From NCBI GenBank assembly GCA_963727015.1, contig CAVSEV010000016.1, positions 124,001-188,000 of the forward strand: a stretch of 64,000 nt of DNA, given 5' to 3'. The stretch is from DATFVJ01 sp963727015. GTDB taxonomy: Bacteria > Actinomycetota > Actinomycetes > Streptosporangiales > Streptosporangiaceae. The position numbers and the translations under genes are program-made. Positions within the stretch are counted from its first letter, which is position 1. Each line of letters starts with the position of its first letter. The notes beneath the pieces are model-generated. The model was not told the origin of the DNA and did not search any database. It saw only the letters and a program-made list of their open reading frames with translations. Shown here piece after piece: positions 44,784 through 54,906 of this stretch.

Positions 44784-45250
44784 CGGCACCACCAGCCCAA
44801 CAGCGGTCACACTGCGTCAGCGGACCTCACCTATAAGCACAGGGCTGAATGCTTACGAATGAGGTTGGCAACTTCGTGGCGCACCGCAGCGATATGAGCC
44901 GCACAACTGGCCCATCGCCGATAGTCGTGCGGTGAAGTTCGACCGCGGCGACCTGCATAATCGGGAAAATGGGCGGGAAGTATTATCGATTGAGATATCC
45001 AGGTCGCGTCCTGCCCGCGCTGACGCCCGGGCACCCGTCATATGATCGGCCGGCCGGGTACGCGCCGTCGTACGTCAGCTGGCCTCGCCGCATAGGTCAC
45101 GCTGCTGTGCGCCGAGGGCGCTGGAGAGGCGTGTCTTCACGCGGCAGCCGTTATGGATCGTAGGGTGGCTGCGTGGTAAGTGCGGTGGTGCTCACCCTTG
45201 GCGTAAGCCGGCAGGCCCCGCCGGGCAGGACACGCCGTGGAGGTTTCGCC
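44784..45250. other. Intergenic region downstream of IS66
   Basis: About 470 bases that probably include the right end of IS66 and the promoter of the GT39 gene. Lower-GC patches near 44840-45010. No coding frame supported and no terminal repeat confirmed. Confidence 0.4.
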
Positions 45251-46806
45251 ATGGATAAGCCAGACGGCTCCGCCGTCCCCGCGACTGAGGGTGCCGCCCC
45301 GGTAGTCACCCCGGCCCGGGAGGCACCGGTTGCTCCTCCGGATCGCGTGCCGGTGCTCGCGTGGGTGATCGCCGCCGTGTTCGTAGCGGTCGAGCTCGCG
45401 GTGAGCAGCCGGTACGGTTTCCAGCAGGACGAGCTGTACTTCATCGCGGCGGGGCACCATCTCGCGTTCGGCTACGTCGACCAGCCGCCGCTCACCCCGC
45501 TGCTCACCCGGATCACCGGCATACTCGGCGTCAGCCCGACGGCGATCCGGATCATCCCGGCGCTGGCCGGTGGGGCGGTCGTGGCCGCGGCGGCCAGGCT
45601 GGCGGCGCTGTTCGGTGCCGGCCGGTTCGGCCGGGTGCTCGCCGCCCTCACGACGGCGTGCACTCCCGTCGTCATCGGCGCCGTGCACATCGGCAATACC
45701 ACGCCGCCGGACCTGCTCGCCTGGACGGCCGTCCTGCTCTGCGTCACCACGGCACTGCTGCGGCAACGGCCGCGCTGGTGGCTGGGCGCCGGCGCCGCGG
45801 CCGGTGCCGGGCTCGAGAACAACAACCTGCTGGTGCTGCTTCTGGTCGGCCTCGCTGCCGGCATCCTCGTCTCGGAGCACCGCTCCGTGCTGCGCACGAG
45901 ATGGCCATGGCTCGGCGCTGGCATAGCCGCGGTTATCTGGGCGCCAAACATCATCTGGCAGGCCACGCACGGGTGGCCGCAGCTTGCCATGGCTTCCGCT
46001 CTGCACCACGAAAACAGCACCCCGGCCGATTACGCAGGCGGACTGCCGGCCCAGCTCCTTTACCTCGGACTGCTGGTGGTGCCACTGCTCATCGCGGGCT
46101 TCATCAGGCTCTGGCGGGCCCCTGAGCTACGGTTCATCGCCGTCACCGCCACGCTCATCGTCGTCTACGTGCTGGCCTGGGTGCCGGGCAAGGCCTACTA
46201 CACCGACGGAATGGCGCCGGCGGTGCTTGCGGCGGGTGCCCTGGCGGCCGAGCGGTGGATCGCTCGCGCCCGCCGGCCGCGGGTGCGGCGAGGGTGGTGG
46301 TCGCCGCGCCCCTCGTGGGCATGGCCTTGACCCTGCCGGCTCTCCTGCCCCTACTGCCGGCCGGTGACGTGCACGACTTACCGGCTTCTTCTCAGCACAG
46401 CTCCGACATCGGCGACAACATCGGCTGGCCGCAGCTCACCCGCGCGGTCGCGGCGCAGGAGGCGGCCCTGGTGCGGGCCGGCCAGCCGCCCACCTCGATC
46501 TTCACCGGATACTACGCAGAGGCCGGCGCGCTTGACATCCTTGGCTCTGCGCATAACCTGCCGCCCGTGCTGTCCGGCCACAACGCCTACTGGAAGTGGG
46601 GACCCGGGCGGGCCTCCGACCGCAGCGTGCTCGTGGTCGACGGGCTCGCACAGCTGCGGCCGTACTTCGCCAGCTGCCACCCCCTGACCACCTACTACGC
46701 TCCCTACCACGTGCAGAACGACTGGACCGACGTGCAGATCGGCATCTGCACCGGCCCGGTGGCCAGCTGGCGCACACTGTGGCCGCACCTGAGGCACTAC
46801 GGCTGA
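45251..46806 (+). pseudogene. GT39-type (ArnT/PMT-like) membrane glycosyltransferase, one frameshift
   Basis: Start at the ATG at 45251 with GGAGG upstream. VLAWVIAAVFVAVELAVSSRY GFQQDELYFIAAGHHLAFGY (split) is the DE-bearing first loop of the GT-C fold, followed by VDQPPLTPLLTRITG, GNTTPPDLLAWTAVLL, ENNNLLVLLLVGLAAG, AYYTDGMAPAVLAAGAL. The first frame ends at 46330. Near 46280 it slips into the next frame, which carries VVAAPLVGMALTLPALLPLL, SSDIGDNIGWPQLTRAV and a soluble C-terminal domain (TSIFTGYYAEAGALDIL, ENDWTDVQI-like). About 517 residues in total. Predicted lipid-linked sugar transferase of the outer membrane face; substrate unknown. One base would restore it. Confidence 0.8.
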
Positions 46807-46935
46807 CAGGCGCGCCGTTCGGCGCCAAGCGGCGCAGGGCGGGCAACCAGCCGGCTCGGCCGCATGTCGCGCATGGTCCTCCCTTGCGGTGCCGGCCGGC
46901 CCGCTTGTGCCGCGCGTGGTTGGCCGTGGCATGGC

Positions 46936-47340
46936 TCACGTTGGCGGTAGCGAGAATCGCGTGTCGCGGCGGAGCGGGTGATCGGCGGGAACCTCGACGA
47001 GAACGATCCGGACGCCGTCGGGGTCCTCGATCCACATCTCGGTCAGTCCCCAGGGCTCGGCCGCTGGCTCTCGCAGAACGCGGACGCCGACCGCAGCCAG
47101 CCGTTCATACTCAGCGTGAACGTCCCGCACCTGAAGCCATATCATCACCGAGTGTCCCGGTGGCCCAGCATCGTGCCCGGACACCTCCAGCAGGCCTGGG
47201 CCCAGAAAGTACACCACGCCGGGATCGGCCGGAGAGCCGAACTCCCGGTAGACCGCCAGGCCCAGCACATCCCGGTAGAAGCGGCGGCTTCGATCGGGAT
47301 CGGCAGGGCGCAGCAGAATCCGGCTGCTCAATACGTCCAT
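46936..47340 (-). CDS. VOC (glyoxalase-like) protein
   Basis: 134 residues from the ATG at 47340. Blocks: SSRILLRPADPDRSRRFYRDV, GVVYFLGPGLLEVSGHDAG, IWLQVRDVHAEYERLAAVGV, EPWGLTEMWIEDPDGVRIVL VEVP (split). This is a single VOC domain of the antibiotic-resistance/glyoxalase superfamily, with an HxH-like start and a final Glu (EDPDGVRIVLVE). Its function is not assigned. Confidence 0.87.
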   Translation of the reverse strand: MDVLSSRILLRPADPDRSRRFYRDVLGLAVYREFGSPADPGVVYFLGPGLLEVSGHDAGPPGHSVMIWLQVRDVHAEYERLAAVGVRVLREPAAEPWGLTEMWIEDPDGVRIVLVEVPADHPLRRDTRFSLPPT

Positions 47341-47504
47341 GTCGCTATCGTGGCAGCCTTCTATCATCGCCGACGCGAACGCAGGCCCGCCGCTGACGCC
47401 GCGGTGCGACGCTGCCCACCGCCCGCTGCCCGCCGCCCGCTGCCACGGGAACGGTCTGCCCTTATCGCCGTCGTGGCCCCGAGCCCTCGGATCCGGACAC
47501 CGGG

Positions 47505-49106
47505 TCAGTCAGTGCCCGCCACGTCGGGTGAGCGACTGATTTCCTGGTCCGTCGCGGCGGCCACCGCCACCGCTTCCTGCTGTACCCCTCCGCGCAGGCC
47601 TGCCAGGGCCACGATGGCCGCCACCGCCATGATCCCTGCCATCACATACAGCACCGTCCGCGTGGCATACGCGAAGTCGAGCCTGAAGAAGTGCGGAATC
47701 GACGCGATGCTCCCGGTCCCGGCACGGGGCTGAAAGAGGTTTGCCACCTCGGCGCTCGCCCGTGCGCTGGGCGTGCCGAGGGAGGTCAGCGACGTCGTGA
47801 CCCGGTTGCGCATCTCCGTGACCAGGATGGTGCCGAGGATCGCCAGGCCCAGGCTGGCTGCGTAGTTCCGGACCGTTTGCGTGATGCCAGTTGCCTCGCC
47901 GTAGGAGAGCCGGGCTGGCCCGGTTAACGGCGTCCGTGCTGGCCGGCCCCAGCATGAATCCCATGCCGGCCCCGGCCAGGATGATGAACCACTGCTGCGC
48001 GCTGAAGTTGAGCCCAGTAACCTTACCTGCCCATAGCCCGAACCCGACGGCACCCAGCACGCAGCCGAGGACGACCGGGCGCTTGGCGCCAGCGCGGTCC
48101 AGCATCCGCCCGCCGATCTGCGCGGCGATGACGAAGCCGATGAAGAAGAACAACAGGATGATGCCGGCCTGTGAGGACGACTTCCCCAGCGAGATCTGGG
48201 CGTATTCGCTTGCGAAGAAGAACACCGGGATGAAGACCAAGTTGGTCACGCCAAGCACGATGTTCTCGACCAGGAACGGCCGGATGCGGAAGATGCTCAC
48301 CTGCATGAGGGGTGACGCCGTGTGCATCTCGGCGAAGTAGAACACGACAAGGAGTGCCAGTCCCGCGACGATGCATGCCGCAATGGCCGGATTGTGCCAG
48401 CCCCAGAGGGACGATTGCTGGAAACCAAACACGCTAAGGCCCACCCCGGCGGCGATCAGGACCACGCCCCGGTAGTCCATCCGGGCCGCCTTGTGCTCGG
48501 TGACCGGCTTCGAGATGACGATCAGCGCCAGGGCGATGAGCGCGACGGGATGTTCACCCAGAAGATCGCCCGCCAGGTCCACTGCGTGAGATAGCCGCCC
48601 AGGACCGGGCCGATCGCGGTCAAGCCGCCGGCGATGCCGAAGAACAGGGCCAGGGCCCTCCCCCGTTCGCGCAGCGCGAAGGTCTGCACCACGATGGCCA
48701 GCGCCGCCGGGAACATGATCGCCCCGCCGGCGCCCTGGACGGCACGGAACGTCACGATCCACGCTTCAGCGAGGCTTCCCGTGGGGGTCAGCCCGCACAT
48801 CGCCGAGGCGCCAGCGAACACGATAACGCCGAGCGTCACCATCTTCCGGTGGCCGAGCGTATCGGCTAGCCGGCCGCCGAAGGCGAAGAACGCAGCCAGC
48901 GACAGCAGGTAGGCGTTGACCACCCACTGCACGCCGGTGCTGGTCAGGCCGAGCTCCAGTTGTATCTGGGGCACGGCGATGGACACAATTGTCTGGTCGA
49001 TGAAAGTCATCGAGACGGCGAAGATCATCGCCGCCAGAATCAGGGTCCGCGATCGGCCACCAGTACGCTGCTCATTGTCATCCCCCCAAGGGTCTGCCTG
49101 GCACAT
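47505..49106 (-). pseudogene. DHA2-family MFS drug exporter, two frameshifts
   Basis: Start at the ATG at 49106 (MCQADPWGDDNEQRTGG). First frame: FAVSMTFIDQTIVSIAVPQI, GVQWVVNAYLLSLAAFFAFG GRLADTLGHRKMV (split, MFS loop motif), FRAVQGAGGAIMFPAALAIV. Near 48545 the frame slips; the next part has DYRGVVLIAAGVGLSVFGFQ, FLVENIVLGVTNLVFIPVFF, AAQIGGRMLDRAGAKRPVVL, GMGFMLGPASTDAVNRASPA. Near 47920 it slips again to YGEATGITQTVRNYAASLGL, the motif C-like region, and a TM end. The order of 14 TM helices is that of EmrB/QacA-type exporters. The two shifts are single-base events. Confidence 0.82.
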
Positions 49107-49474
49107 TGAGACAGCAGGGCCACGGTAACAGGCTCTTTCCAGAGTGCCTAGCCGCCCGATCCGCACGGCACCTGATACTCGGCCGGGAGGGCGCCGCCTT
49201 GTGCGGCACTGTCCTGGCAAATGACAGCAAGCCTCGCCCGATACCTCAACCGATCACCGGAGGCCTCGAGCCGGTGTCCGGCCGGGCTTTGACGCTGCCG
49301 CGGGCAGCTCTTCTTGGTGCCGCCGCGGGCGCGGTGTCAGGGGTCAGGTCATTGGGGAAATCGCAGTCCGCGGGAGATTCTGGGATCGTGGCAGGGCGTT
49401 TAGCGCCTTGCACGCAGTTCAATGACATGGTGGATCAGGCGGAACGGGATCTGGTGGACGTAGGATCTGCCGCC
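49107..49474. other. Intergenic region, no supported gene
   Basis: Between the MFS start and a small hypothetical gene. A long frame runs through it rightward but has no good start or recognisable content until about 49475. Confidence 0.4.
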
Positions 49475-49753
49475 GTGACGAGGAAAGCGATCATGTGTCA
49501 AGGGGTGTTCGAGTTCTGGATCTCACCGGGCTGGGAAAGATCATGGGACGTGTTTCAACGGCGAAAGGCAGCAATCAAGAGCGTGGCGTCGTTGAAACGG
49601 GGCCAAACAGGACGCTCGTACTGGTATCGGGAGGTCGACGCGGCAGACGTGGCCGGGCTGGCATGGGTGATGAACAGGCTGCTGGAGATCGCCCGTGACT
49701 ATGGGACCGCGGTACCGATCACGGTAGTAGCACCAGGTTCAGGTGAGCAGTGA
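49475..49753 (+). CDS. Hypothetical protein (92 aa)
   Basis: From the GTG at 49475 (an ATG 6 codons on is an alternative) the frame reads CQGVFEFWISPGWERSWDVF, RRKAAIKSVASLKRGQTGRS, YWYREVDAADVAGLAWVMNR LLEIARDYG (split). The composition with Trp, Tyr and balanced charge looks like real protein rather than chance. No family is recognised. A GTG at 49750 overlaps its stop, opening a doubtful second frame to 49998. Confidence 0.4.
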   Translation: MTRKAIMCQGVFEFWISPGWERSWDVFQRRKAAIKSVASLKRGQTGRSYWYREVDAADVAGLAWVMNRLLEIARDYGTAVPITVVAPGSGEQ

Positions 49754-49998
49754 CTGCAGGAGGTGCTGAAAAGTTCACGTTTGGTGGCCGTCAATCAACA
49801 CGAGCGGGTTCTTCCTGGCCCCAGATCGCTGAGACGGTGTGTTCCTGCATTACTTCCAGTACTTCCAGCCGAAGTGATGGGGTCTCTGGTCACCCGCGAC
49901 CTGCCCCTCCATGCCGGGTCTCCGCCGATGACGTCCGTGGCCTGGCCGCAGCCATGAAAGCCGCCGAGAATAGGGGGCGTACAGCAGGCCCGCCCTAA
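49750..49998 (+). CDS. Doubtful hypothetical protein (82 aa)
   Basis: Begins at a GTG that overlaps the previous stop (GTGA), the arrangement of a co-translated pair. The C-terminal VSADDVRGLAAAMKAAENRG looks plausible as a helix; the middle is Ser/Arg-rich and may be frameshifted. Weak evidence only. Confidence 0.25.
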   Translation: MTAGGAEKFTFGGRQSTRAGSSWPQIAETVCSCITSSTSSRSDGVSGHPRPAPPCRVSADDVRGLAAAMKAAENRGRTAGPP

Positions 49999-50072
49999 CT
50001 GAACATGAGGCCCGGCCAGGCAGTCCCCACACCGGCCTAGCGAGCCTTCCCCCCTGGAAAAGGACAAGATCA

Positions 50073-50354
50073 ATGAGGTACCTGATCAACCTCGCGCAAG
50101 AGCGGGAGTGGACCCCCGGCTACTGGCAAGAACTACCCGAAGGCAAACTCGCGATCATGGTGGCCCGCGTCAGCGAAGAAGAGTTCGTGGTCTTCAGTGA
50201 CAAGAGCTACACGCCACAAGATCCGGCGGAACCCCACAGGCGGCGGTCCAAGATCATGGAGGCCGTCAACGAGCGCGGCGATATGATCAGGCTCGGCGCC
50301 GCTGACATCGACCATGCCATCGAAGCTGAGAAAAACCGCACTCCCCCAAGTTGA
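50073..50354 (+). CDS. Hypothetical protein (93 aa)
   Basis: An ATG at 50073 with AAAAGGAC nine bases upstream begins RYLINLAQEREWTPGYWQEL, PEGKLAIMVARVSEEEFVVFS, DKSYTPQDPAEPHRRRSKIM EAVNERGD (split), AADIDHAIEAEKNR. Mixed alpha/beta, acidic, no TM. I do not recognise it. A good ribosome site and balanced composition support it as real. It follows the 49475 gene, about 320 bases away, so any link is unclear. Confidence 0.55.
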   Translation: MRYLINLAQEREWTPGYWQELPEGKLAIMVARVSEEEFVVFSDKSYTPQDPAEPHRRRSKIMEAVNERGDMIRLGAADIDHAIEAEKNRTPPS

Positions 50355-50421
50355 GGCCCCGTCGGCTGGCTATCCGCCGGCTATCCGCCGGCTACCCGCG
50401 TTCCTCTCAGGCACCATCCTC

Positions 50422-50847
50422 TCAATAGTCACGGAGGTACCGGCCGCATCTGCGGCATACCCAAACGTAGTTGCCCGCGCGCATTCGGCGCTCCTCGTCG
50501 TCGTGCTCCTCGACACCGCAGGCACACTTGCAGCGGCTGTCGAGGGCGTGAGCGATACGGCCCCGATGTGCCCTGATCATCTCGTTGTAAGGATCAATCC
50601 TGTCGCCGAGCCTGTCCGGTGGGAACTGCCCGGCTGTTCGCAGCCTGCCCCGGGCGGACATGCGCTCCTCCCAGGTGGCCAGGTTGACGGCGGCGGCGAG
50701 CTCGCGCTCGCAGGGCTGGAGGTTGTGGGTCTGCTTGCCCACGAGGCTACGTCCGGAGAACTCGCGTGCTCCGAGTTGTTGCAGGTTGCGGATCTGTTTG
50801 CCCACGAGGCTACGGCGTGAGAGTTTTGCGCCTGGCTTGGTTATCAT
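50422..50847 (-). CDS. Hypothetical protein with internal repeat and C-terminal Cys motif
   Basis: 141 residues from the ATG at 50847, with AGGAAGGAACTG upstream, a strong site. The N-terminus has two near-identical blocks, RRSLVGKQIRNLQQL and GRSLVGKQTHNLQPC, then ERELAAAVNLATWEERMSARG RLRTAGQFP (split) and a C-terminal Cys group: CKCACGVEEHDD ... YVWVCRRCGRYLRDY, which could bind zinc as a ribbon. No family is recognised. It could be a small regulator or a fragment of a mobile-element protein. Confidence 0.5.
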   Translation of the reverse strand: MITKPGAKLSRRSLVGKQIRNLQQLGAREFSGRSLVGKQTHNLQPCERELAAAVNLATWEERMSARGRLRTAGQFPPDRLGDRIDPYNEMIRAHRGRIAHALDSRCKCACGVEEHDDEERRMRAGNYVWVCRRCGRYLRDY

Positions 50848-51392
50848 GATCAGTTCCTTCCTATGCGATCATGTGAAGCCCCCTTTCCTATGCCTTACGT
50901 CACTCCTGTCTACAGTGGTCAGTTAGGGCCGGATGGCCCGTCCGCTTGCGCCTAATGTCATATTGAGCTCGGCACGATTATGAAATGCTTGCCGTCATGA
51001 TCCAGTACGGCTCAATTCCCGCAATGGGGCTTGAAGTGAAGCATCAGGCGGACCGGACAGCAGGCCTCCTGACATAGGGCGCGCCGTTCGGTTGTCTTCC
51101 GTCGGTTGATCTGTGGTTCTGTGTGGCGATGCGCGTTTGCGCGCGCGTGGTGTGAGAAAATGTCTGCAAGATATAATGGCCGCACGAGCAGCACCCCGCG
51201 GGATCAGTCAACCTCGCCCTGAGGTGAGGCGTCCAACTACCCGTGGACTTCGTAGCGGATGCGCACCCGAGTAATCCGGCGTGGTCGCACAGCACGTGCC
51301 GATGACACCGCGTTGAGCGACACGGCGCTCTTGGGCGTCGGCGGCCCAGTCGTTGACTGACACGGGCTCTTCCGGACCGCGAAAGGAAAGAA
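50848..51392. other. Intergenic region with a possible -10 box
   Basis: About 545 bases, lower GC than average. TATAAT occurs at 51172-51177 on the + strand, but no -35 is visible 16-18 bases upstream. It could serve the membrane-protein gene at 51393. No coding frame is supported. Confidence 0.4.
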
Positions 51393-51902
51393 ATGCTTCA
51401 GTCCAGCTTGGCCAACCGCGTCCTGGGACTTGCCCGGATCGATTTCACCCCGGTCCACCGCCAGCCCTCGGTACCTCGGCTCGCTGTGGCCACGGTGTTG
51501 TCAATCGGCGGGTCGCTCCTTGCGGACGCCCTGCTCGTGGCCATCGGCACGGCCATTTTTCCCGCGACTAAAGGCTACGCTCATTTCGGATTCTCCGATT
51601 ATGCCAAACTGACTGTCATCGGCGTCATCATCGCGTGCGTGGCCTGGCCCATCGTGACGCGCATCACCTCGTCGCCGAGGTGGCTGTTTTTCCGGCTCGC
51701 CATCCTCGTAACCTTGATGCTCTATCTTCCCGACCTGTGGCTGCTGGTGAGAGGCGCGCCGCCGAAGGCAGTCGCGGTCCTCATGGCGATGCACCTGGCC
51801 ATCGCGCTCGTCACCTACAACGTTCTCGTGCGCGTTGCCCCGGTTCGGCCGGCACCGTCAGCGAAGCCCGGAACCGCCATGCGGTCGGCGACCACGACCT
51901 GA
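51393..51902 (+). CDS. Four-TM membrane protein (DUF6069-like)
   Basis: 169 residues with GAAAGGAAAGAA upstream of the ATG. Four hydrophobic helices: VATVLSIGGSLLADALLVAI GTAIFP (split), LTVIGVIIACVAWPIVTRI, LFFRLAILVTLMLYLPDLWL, VAVLMAMHLAIALVTYNVLV. The loop FPATKGYAHFGFSDYAKL and short length fit the small actinobacterial DUF6069 proteins, whose function is unknown. N-terminal lead QSSLANRVLGLARIDFTPVH is cytoplasmic. The assignment to DUF6069 is from memory and moderately firm. Confidence 0.7.
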   Translation: MLQSSLANRVLGLARIDFTPVHRQPSVPRLAVATVLSIGGSLLADALLVAIGTAIFPATKGYAHFGFSDYAKLTVIGVIIACVAWPIVTRITSSPRWLFFRLAILVTLMLYLPDLWLLVRGAPPKAVAVLMAMHLAIALVTYNVLVRVAPVRPAPSAKPGTAMRSATTT

Positions 51903-51990
51903 CCGCGAGAACCCGGTAAGCACGGAACTCACGACCCGAGCCGATCCTGAGCTCGCAGGGCTGGTACCGGCACCTTGCGCCACTTGGCCG

Positions 51991-53288
51991 CTAGCCGGGT
52001 GTCGCCGACCCCGGGGGCGGTATTTGCCCGGGACCGCTCTTTTCACAAGCGAGTTGCGCAGGACCGGCGAGCGGCGGGGCCAGCGGGGGTGGTTCGGCGA
52101 ATGCTGGCTGGCTCAAGTCAAGAAAGTCGGCCAGATCGGCAGCGGCCGCGTCGCGGTTCGTCAGCGCCGGCAGGTTCCATTTGCGCTCGACCATCGCCAG
52201 GATCGACGTGTGGTCGTGCACCACGCTGGTCACGTGATCCGCCCGGCTCCATGGGGAAATCACGACCGCCGGCACCCGAAATCCATACCGGGCGAACCCG
52301 TCGTAGCGGGCAGCCGGTGGCAGCGGCGGGATGGCGTCCGGCGCGACAGCCGCAGGTGGCGGCACGTGGTCGTAGTAGCCGCCGCCCTCATCGAAGGTCC
52401 ACACCAGCAGCGTGCGCGGCCACGCCGGCGATCGCAGGACGGCCTGAACGACCGATGCGGCGAAGACCTCGCCGTGCACGATGTTTTGCGGGTTCTCCTC
52501 GGAGTTGCTGCCAAAGTCGGGGTCAATGATCGCAAAGCCAGGAAGGTTCCCCGACTTCGCGTCGGCGAAGAACTGCGCTATCGGGACCACGCTCGAATGG
52601 TCGCGGATCGCATCGCCGAGGAAAAGGTAGCTGGTCGGGGGGAAGCTTGAGTAGTAGTTCCGCCACGCAATGCGGTGGGCGTCCAGCCGGTCGAAGATCG
52701 TCCCTTTCGGAGCGGGCAGGAGGTCCTCGGGCAAGATGTCATCAACCATGCCGACCGAGGTCGCAGCTAAGAGGTAGCGGCGGTTCGGCTGTGTCTGGCC
52801 GAACACCCGGGCGAACCAGCGGTCAGCCAGGGGGAAGGTGGCGGCCAGCGAGTAGGCCCACGGCAGGTCCTCGCCGGTCCAATAGCCCATAGCGACCGGA
52901 CCGCTCGCCGACTTTACGAACCCGTCGTTCCGGCCGCCATCGAACTGGATATGGCACTGCCCCCACTCCTGGGACGGCTTACCGGACAGCTGGCACGTGG
53001 TCGGCATCCGAAAGGCATGCTGCGTACCGCCGCCAGGGGCGGGATTTGCCGCCGCCGGCTGGCCATCGGGGCCGATCGTAAAGCCGTCTCCTCGCGGTTC
53101 CTCCCCCGCACCCGGCCCAGCATGCCGAGATAGTTGTCGTAGGAGTGGTTCTCCATCATCAAAACCAGGAAGTGGTCGATCTGGGGAAGCGTGTCAGCGC
53201 CAGCCGGCCGGTCCGGAAAGGGCCGTTCGCCTATGCGCCGCCCTTGGGTGCTGCCCGCTTGCGAACTCAACACTCCACCCCCGTCCAT
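51991..53288 (-). pseudogene. Phosphoesterase/phospholipase C-like protein (PF04185), one frameshift
   Basis: The start is unsure; an ATG at 53288 (GGGVLSSQAGSTQGRRIGER) is possible. The family motif FLVLMMENHSYDNYLGML is present. Near 53100 the frame slips: the first frame reads on as Arg-rich noise, while the next frame gives GDGFTIGPDGQPAAANPAPG GGTQHAFRMPTTCQ (split) and continues intact to 51991 with NRRYLLAATSVGMVDDILPE, PGFAIIDPDFGSNSEENPQN, LLVWTFDEGGGYYDHVPPPA, VPAVVISPWSRADHVTSVVHD HTSILAMVE (split). These are Asp/His metal and Thr/nucleophile blocks of bacterial phospholipase C/acid phosphatase-like enzymes. No signal peptide is visible in this N-terminus. Confidence 0.8.
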
Positions 53289-53328
53289 ACCAAGGACCCA
53301 CCGCAACTTTAACCCCTGACCTGACAAT

Positions 53329-53370
53329 TAAGCTAAGAAGATCGCCACCTAAGCTAAGAAGATCGCCACC
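53329..53370. repeat. Perfect tandem repeat, 21 bp x 2
   Basis: A 21-base unit starting TAAGCTAAGAAGATC is exactly duplicated at 53329-53349 and 53350-53370, upstream of the phosphoesterase start. Confidence 0.92.
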
Positions 53371-53531
53371 TGCCATGACCGGCGGAATCTGGCACGGGCG
53401 GCACCCGCCAGTTGTAAGTGCTCCGCTTAGTCGCCGCCGGGGCAAGGCCCGGGCAAGGCCGGGCGTGGTGCTAATGCCAGGTCCGGGCGTAACCTCCTGC
53501 TGAGTCTGGCAGTCACCCGGGAGGCAGATCG

Positions 53532-53954
53532 ATGGACCTCGCAGAGCTGGTGAACTTCGTTCGCGCCCGCGCGCTCGCCGTGGTCGCAACCTGCGGGCCG
53601 GATGGTGCGCCCGAAGCCGCCCTCGTCGACGTTGCCGCAACCGACGCTGGGGAGATCGTGTTCGACACCTCCGTTCGATCGCGGAAATACCGCAATATCC
53701 AGGCGTCCCCACAGATCGCCCTGGTTATCGGCTGGGATGAGGAAGTGAGCGTTCAATGCGAGGGGGGCGCCGACATCCTGACGGGTGAGGAGCGTGACCG
53801 GTGCCTACGCACCTACGTTGAGCAATACCCTGATCGTCTGGAGCGCGCCCAGAACCTCAACAGGGCGCTCGTCCGCGTCCGCCCACTATGGATACGGCAC
53901 ACCGATTACCGGCCAGCAAGCTTTGGCGTTCACGAGACCCACCTCGGGTCCTGA
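53532..53954 (+). CDS. Pyridoxamine 5'-phosphate oxidase-like (PNPOx) flavin-binding protein
   Basis: 140 residues, with GGGAGGCAGATCG before the ATG. Typical split-barrel start LAELVNFVRARALAVVATCG PDGAPEAALVDV (split), TDAGEIVFDTSVRSRKYRNI, PQIALVIGWDEEVSVQCEGG ADILTGEE (split), RVRPLWIRHTDYRPASFGVH ETHL (split). Small PNPOx-like proteins in actinobacteria bind FMN or F420 and reduce diverse substrates. It ends just before a methyltransferase gene; the frames do not overlap in their real parts. Confidence 0.87.
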   Translation: MDLAELVNFVRARALAVVATCGPDGAPEAALVDVAATDAGEIVFDTSVRSRKYRNIQASPQIALVIGWDEEVSVQCEGGADILTGEERDRCLRTYVEQYPDRLERAQNLNRALVRVRPLWIRHTDYRPASFGVHETHLGS

Positions 53955-54109
53955 ACCATGTCTCCAAGCGGGGGCCCTCGGTAGGGCGCGCGCGGTCCGG
54001 ACGTCGCCGCGTCGTCGGTAGCCTCAGCCAGCCCGTTTGCGCGATCGCGGGCCGCGGAGGGCGCGAAATTTGCGGGCACTGCGGAGGTCTTCCGCGGTAC
54101 GGTCCGGCG

Positions 54110-54850
54110 ATGGACGATGAGGACGGTTACTTCGGAGAACGTGTCGCGGCGAGGTACGACGAGTTGTCGGCGGACATGTTCGAGCAGGGCGTCGTGGACG
54201 TGGTGGCTGGCGTTCTGGCGGGGCTCGCTCGCGGCGGCCGGGCCCTGGAGCTGGGCATCGGGACGGGGCGCATCGCACTACCGCTCGCGCGCCGCGGGGT
54301 CCCGGTCTGCGGCATCGACTTGTCGCGGGCGATGGTTGCCCGGCTGCGCGCCAAACCGGGCGGCGGAGAGATCGGGGTGACGATCGGCGACTTCGCCACG
54401 ACGAGGGTGGATGGGAGGTTCTCCGTCGCGTACCTGGTCTTCAATACGATCATGAATCTGACGACGCAGGCGGCGCAGGTGGCCTGCTTCCGCAACGTCG
54501 CGGTTCACCTTGAACCCGGCGGCTGCTTCGTCATCGAGGTCGCGGTCCCTGATCTGCGACGGCTCCCGGCCGGGCAGAACGTCGTGCCGTTCCACGTGAG
54601 CCCGACGCGGTGGGCGTTCGACGTCTACGACACCGCCACGCAGGCGATGAGTTCGAACTACGTCGAGGTCGCCGGTGGCCATGGTGAGTACACCTCCATC
54701 CCCTTCCGGTACGTTTGGCCGGCCGAGCTCGACCTGATGGCCCAGCTTGCTGGACTGCGGCTGCGCGAGCGGTGGGACGGGTGGACACGGGAACCCTTCA
54801 CCAGCGACAGCCGGCAGCATGTCTCGATCTGGGAGAAACCCACCGGCTGA
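54110..54850 (+). CDS. Class I SAM-dependent methyltransferase
   Basis: 246 residues from the ATG at 54110; the longer open frame before it is not conserved. Motif I is ARGGRALELGIGTGRIALPLA, then VPVCGIDLSRAMVARLRAKP, IGDFATTRVDGRFSVAYLVF NTIMNLTTQ (split), VAVHLEPGGCFVIEVAVPDL. C-terminal WERDGWTREP-like segment GLRLRERWDGWTREPFTSDS. This is a Rossmann methyltransferase of the type 11/25 group; its methyl acceptor is unknown. Confidence 0.9.
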   Translation: MDDEDGYFGERVAARYDELSADMFEQGVVDVVAGVLAGLARGGRALELGIGTGRIALPLARRGVPVCGIDLSRAMVARLRAKPGGGEIGVTIGDFATTRVDGRFSVAYLVFNTIMNLTTQAAQVACFRNVAVHLEPGGCFVIEVAVPDLRRLPAGQNVVPFHVSPTRWAFDVYDTATQAMSSNYVEVAGGHGEYTSIPFRYVWPAELDLMAQLAGLRLRERWDGWTREPFTSDSRQHVSIWEKPTG

Positions 54851-54906
54851 CCGCGAGCCAGTTATCCCGTCGAGCGCAAGCGCGCCGATCACGCGTCCTT
54901 GGCCGG

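Noticed and set aside
51140..51180. Strong promoter at the TATAAT box
   Set aside because: No -35 element at the right distance, and the nearest gene is over 200 bases away.
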